This document shows positions 45,541-47,500 of a stretch of DNA of 47,500 nucleotides, piece after piece (the first letter of the stretch is position 1; each line of letters starts with the position of its first letter). The stretch comes from Trachelipus rathkii. Taxonomy: Eukaryota; Arthropoda; Malacostraca; Isopoda; Trachelipodidae. Both the position numbers and the translations under genes were made by a program. The stretch lies in the NCBI GenBank assembly GCA_015478945.1, contig JABUQX010027514.1:1-47500 (forward strand), given 5' to 3'. Below the pieces are notes generated by a model. It made no database searches and was not told the origin of the DNA. It saw only the letters and a list, made by a program, of their open reading frames with translations.

Positions 45541-47418
45541 TATGGATAATTTCATAAAAACTGGGTCTTTGAAACGAAAAGGTGGTGAACTTGTAGAAAC
45601 TTCAGAGACGACTGATTCAATAACAACCAGCATCGCCGAATGACGAAATATCCCAGCAGACTCCTGCAGCCTAAGCCCAAATTGTTCTGCCTCAGTTCGC
45701 GGAAAGGCAATTTCGTCCCTAAGGAGCTTCGAGGAAAATAAGAAAATATGACCCTAGCTACCTTATTTTGTTTGGCTTCTTATTCCGCTGGGAATGAAAC
45801 GCAGCACCCATAAAGTTGTTGCTAATGGCTGCTTAGTCTCATCCAAAATTAAAAAGACATCTGGAATGCAAGCATCCTATTTTTTCACATAAATGTGAAA
45901 AGAAATCCCTAAAGCCACGCTTTATCTCTTCAGGCAGGTTCATCTATGATGAAGTGAATTTCCAACAGCAATATGATAACGCAACTGAAGATTAATCCCT
46001 TGTATGTTTAGCTTTTGATGTAACTGTACCTGAATGTCAGGTACTATGTTTTTAAATTGATAAGAAAGTAGTTGATTTTAGGTCCAGATATGGCCAAGAA
46101 GATTGATACTGTGCAAATAACAATATCACTCATAAGTGCTGAGGTGGGAGGATTTCGCGTAGATTGAAATTCAAATTTGAGGAAATTTGCAATATTTTAG
46201 TTTACGGCTTGATGAGCTTTACCGACGTAACGGGACTTGCAGTTCTTCTTTAGAGGTACCCATTCGCAATGCAAATAGAATAGGAACTTTTGATGGCGAA
46301 GTGTTTGAGACTTACACCACTGGCTAAAATTTCAATGCTATCGACAAATCTGAATATGGTTTGGAATGGAGCAAGTGTGTGGATATTTGCAGCGATGGAG
46401 CGGCACAATGGTTGGAAAAACGAAGGAGCGGTGTCTAGGAAGTGGCAGAAACGCCACCAGCAGCCACTGTATCATACATCGGCATACTAGAAAGATGACA
46501 CAAGATTTAAAAGTCGTGCTGAATGATGCGAAGATAATTAATCATGTTAAGAGTCGCCCGCTTCAAGCACGCCTTTTAAAACCTACCGCCAAAGAAATGG
46601 GTATGGATAACTTCCGCCTCTTGCTGCACACAGAAGTGCGGTGGCTTTCAAGGGGGAAAGATTTTAGCCAGACTGTTTGGACTAAAACGATGCATTGTGG
46701 TCACATTTACAGAGCAGTCTTTTATTCAAAATTAACGATGTCGATTGGCAAGCTTAAATTGGGATGCTTCCGAAATAGTCGAAAACTAAATAAACCACCA
46801 CATCTCTTCAAGGGAAATGGAGGAGCCCAATTAGACAAAATAAAAGGCTTGCTCAAATTTTTTTATTTTTTGAAGTGTGTGTTAAGAGCAGACATCTCCA
46901 ACTTTCCTTCGGTTGCAGGAATTTGTCAAAACAAATGAGATCCATCTTCAAACGAACTTCCTCGAAATTATTACTTCCCACTTGGAAGGTTTGAAACCAT
47001 TGTTGAGTATTTTCCTGATATTGATTCTGAGGATGTCTACAGCTGGATGACAAACCCGTTTTCATGCGACCCGAAACGTAAACCTACTGGATAACAAATG
47101 AAGCTTTTCAAAATCTGCTAAACATCAGACAAATATTTTGAAAAACTTAAATACCAATGGAAGGGGGCCAGGAAGAGTTCTAGATGCATGTATGCAGAAA
47201 ACAATGTAGTTGGCAAGATTGCATAAAAAAAACCTGTGCGTTTTAATTCCACTTATCTATGTGAGTCTGCATTCTCAACGTATGCTTACATAAAAAAAAT
47301 CAGATATAGGAGTAAACTTTCAACGTCAACTGATTTAAGGTTAAAATTGACAAAACTTCCCATAAACTTAAAGAAAATAATGAAAAATTCATTAAAACAG
47401 TTTCATACTTCACATTAA
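45541..47418 (+). pseudogene. hAT transposase pseudogene, ZBED5/SCAND3-like
   Basis: Collinear fragments in changing frames. They are ATG at 45541 with [16 protein letters not shown]; a BED-finger-like part near 45735-45900 (YDPSYL, then LKRHLECKHP); LEWSKCVDICSDGAA near 46365, the block with a catalytic Asp; IINHVKSRPLQARLL and LLLHTEVRWLSRGK at 46530-46660, diagnostic for the ZBED5 group; and the C-terminal dimerisation block at 47236-47418 (YLCESAFSTYAYIKKIRYRS, then DLRLKL). Stops (for example TGA at 45640, TAA at 46325) and frameshifts make it non-functional. Order and spacing suggest a nearly full-length but old copy. Confidence 0.85.
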
Positions 47419-47500
47419 AGGTAAAAGAGCATTAAATTTGCATTGTGTTTTCTTGTTTTGCTAAGACCTAAGACTAAGTGGTCAAACCAATTTAAGAGTA

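Overview
This window looks like nuclear DNA from an arthropod, most probably a decapod crustacean. It is AT-rich, has long pure (TA)n tracts, very few exons, and densely nested transposons: a LINE, two hAT elements of the ZMYM1-like and ZBED5-like kinds, two Ty3/Gypsy-type elements and a MITE. The organism is an inference from the repeat style. No rRNA, tRNA, CRISPR or bacterial gene structure was seen.

Host coding content is small. The only convincing host gene piece is one long minus-strand exon (about 13974-11818). It ends in a perfect splice donor and encodes a long disordered, acidic region followed by a basic helical motif that I recognise from the ARIP4/RAD54L2 branch of SNF2 helicases. 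The helicase exons themselves are not in the window. Three short exon-like stretches on the plus strand (1532-1711, 32686-32738, 37487-37549) are reported with low confidence.

From 14.1 to 32.3 kb the window is a nested stack of transposons. One old LINE copy (plus strand) is cut into three pieces (14159-14278, 17147-17440, 30980-32100) that are collinear in the protein. A hAT element (14279-17146) separates pieces one and two. A (TA)n tract carrying an 11.9 kb LTR retrotransposon (17554-29450), a 1.3 kb TIR element (29463-30755) and a second (TA)n tract separate pieces two and three.

The LTR retrotransposon is the most interesting object. It has near-identical 1.55 kb LTRs, a primer-binding site complementary to tRNA-Lys, a gag frame, a separate frame with four zinc knuckles, a candidate -1 frameshift signal (G TTA AAC plus hairpin), an aspartic protease, and an integrase with complete HHCC, DDE and GPY/F modules. 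Reverse transcriptase and RNase H are absent: only about 60-70 codons and one in-frame TAG lie between protease and integrase. In the env position it carries a 499-residue ORF that looks like a divergent SGNH (GDSL) hydrolase with a Tyr/Pro/Ser-rich tail, preceded by a strong splice acceptor and followed by a 37-codon ORF with one membrane helix.

From 43.5 to 47.5 kb there is a decayed Gypsy element on the minus strand whose integrase C-terminal motif lies upstream of RT (Gmr1-like order). It is interrupted at 45027 by a ZBED5-like hAT element that runs off the window end. The remaining stretches (1-11.4 kb, 33-43 kb) hold no gene I recognise. They contain degenerate TA- and GA-rich simple sequence and CpG-containing, high-complexity sequence without homology that I can name.
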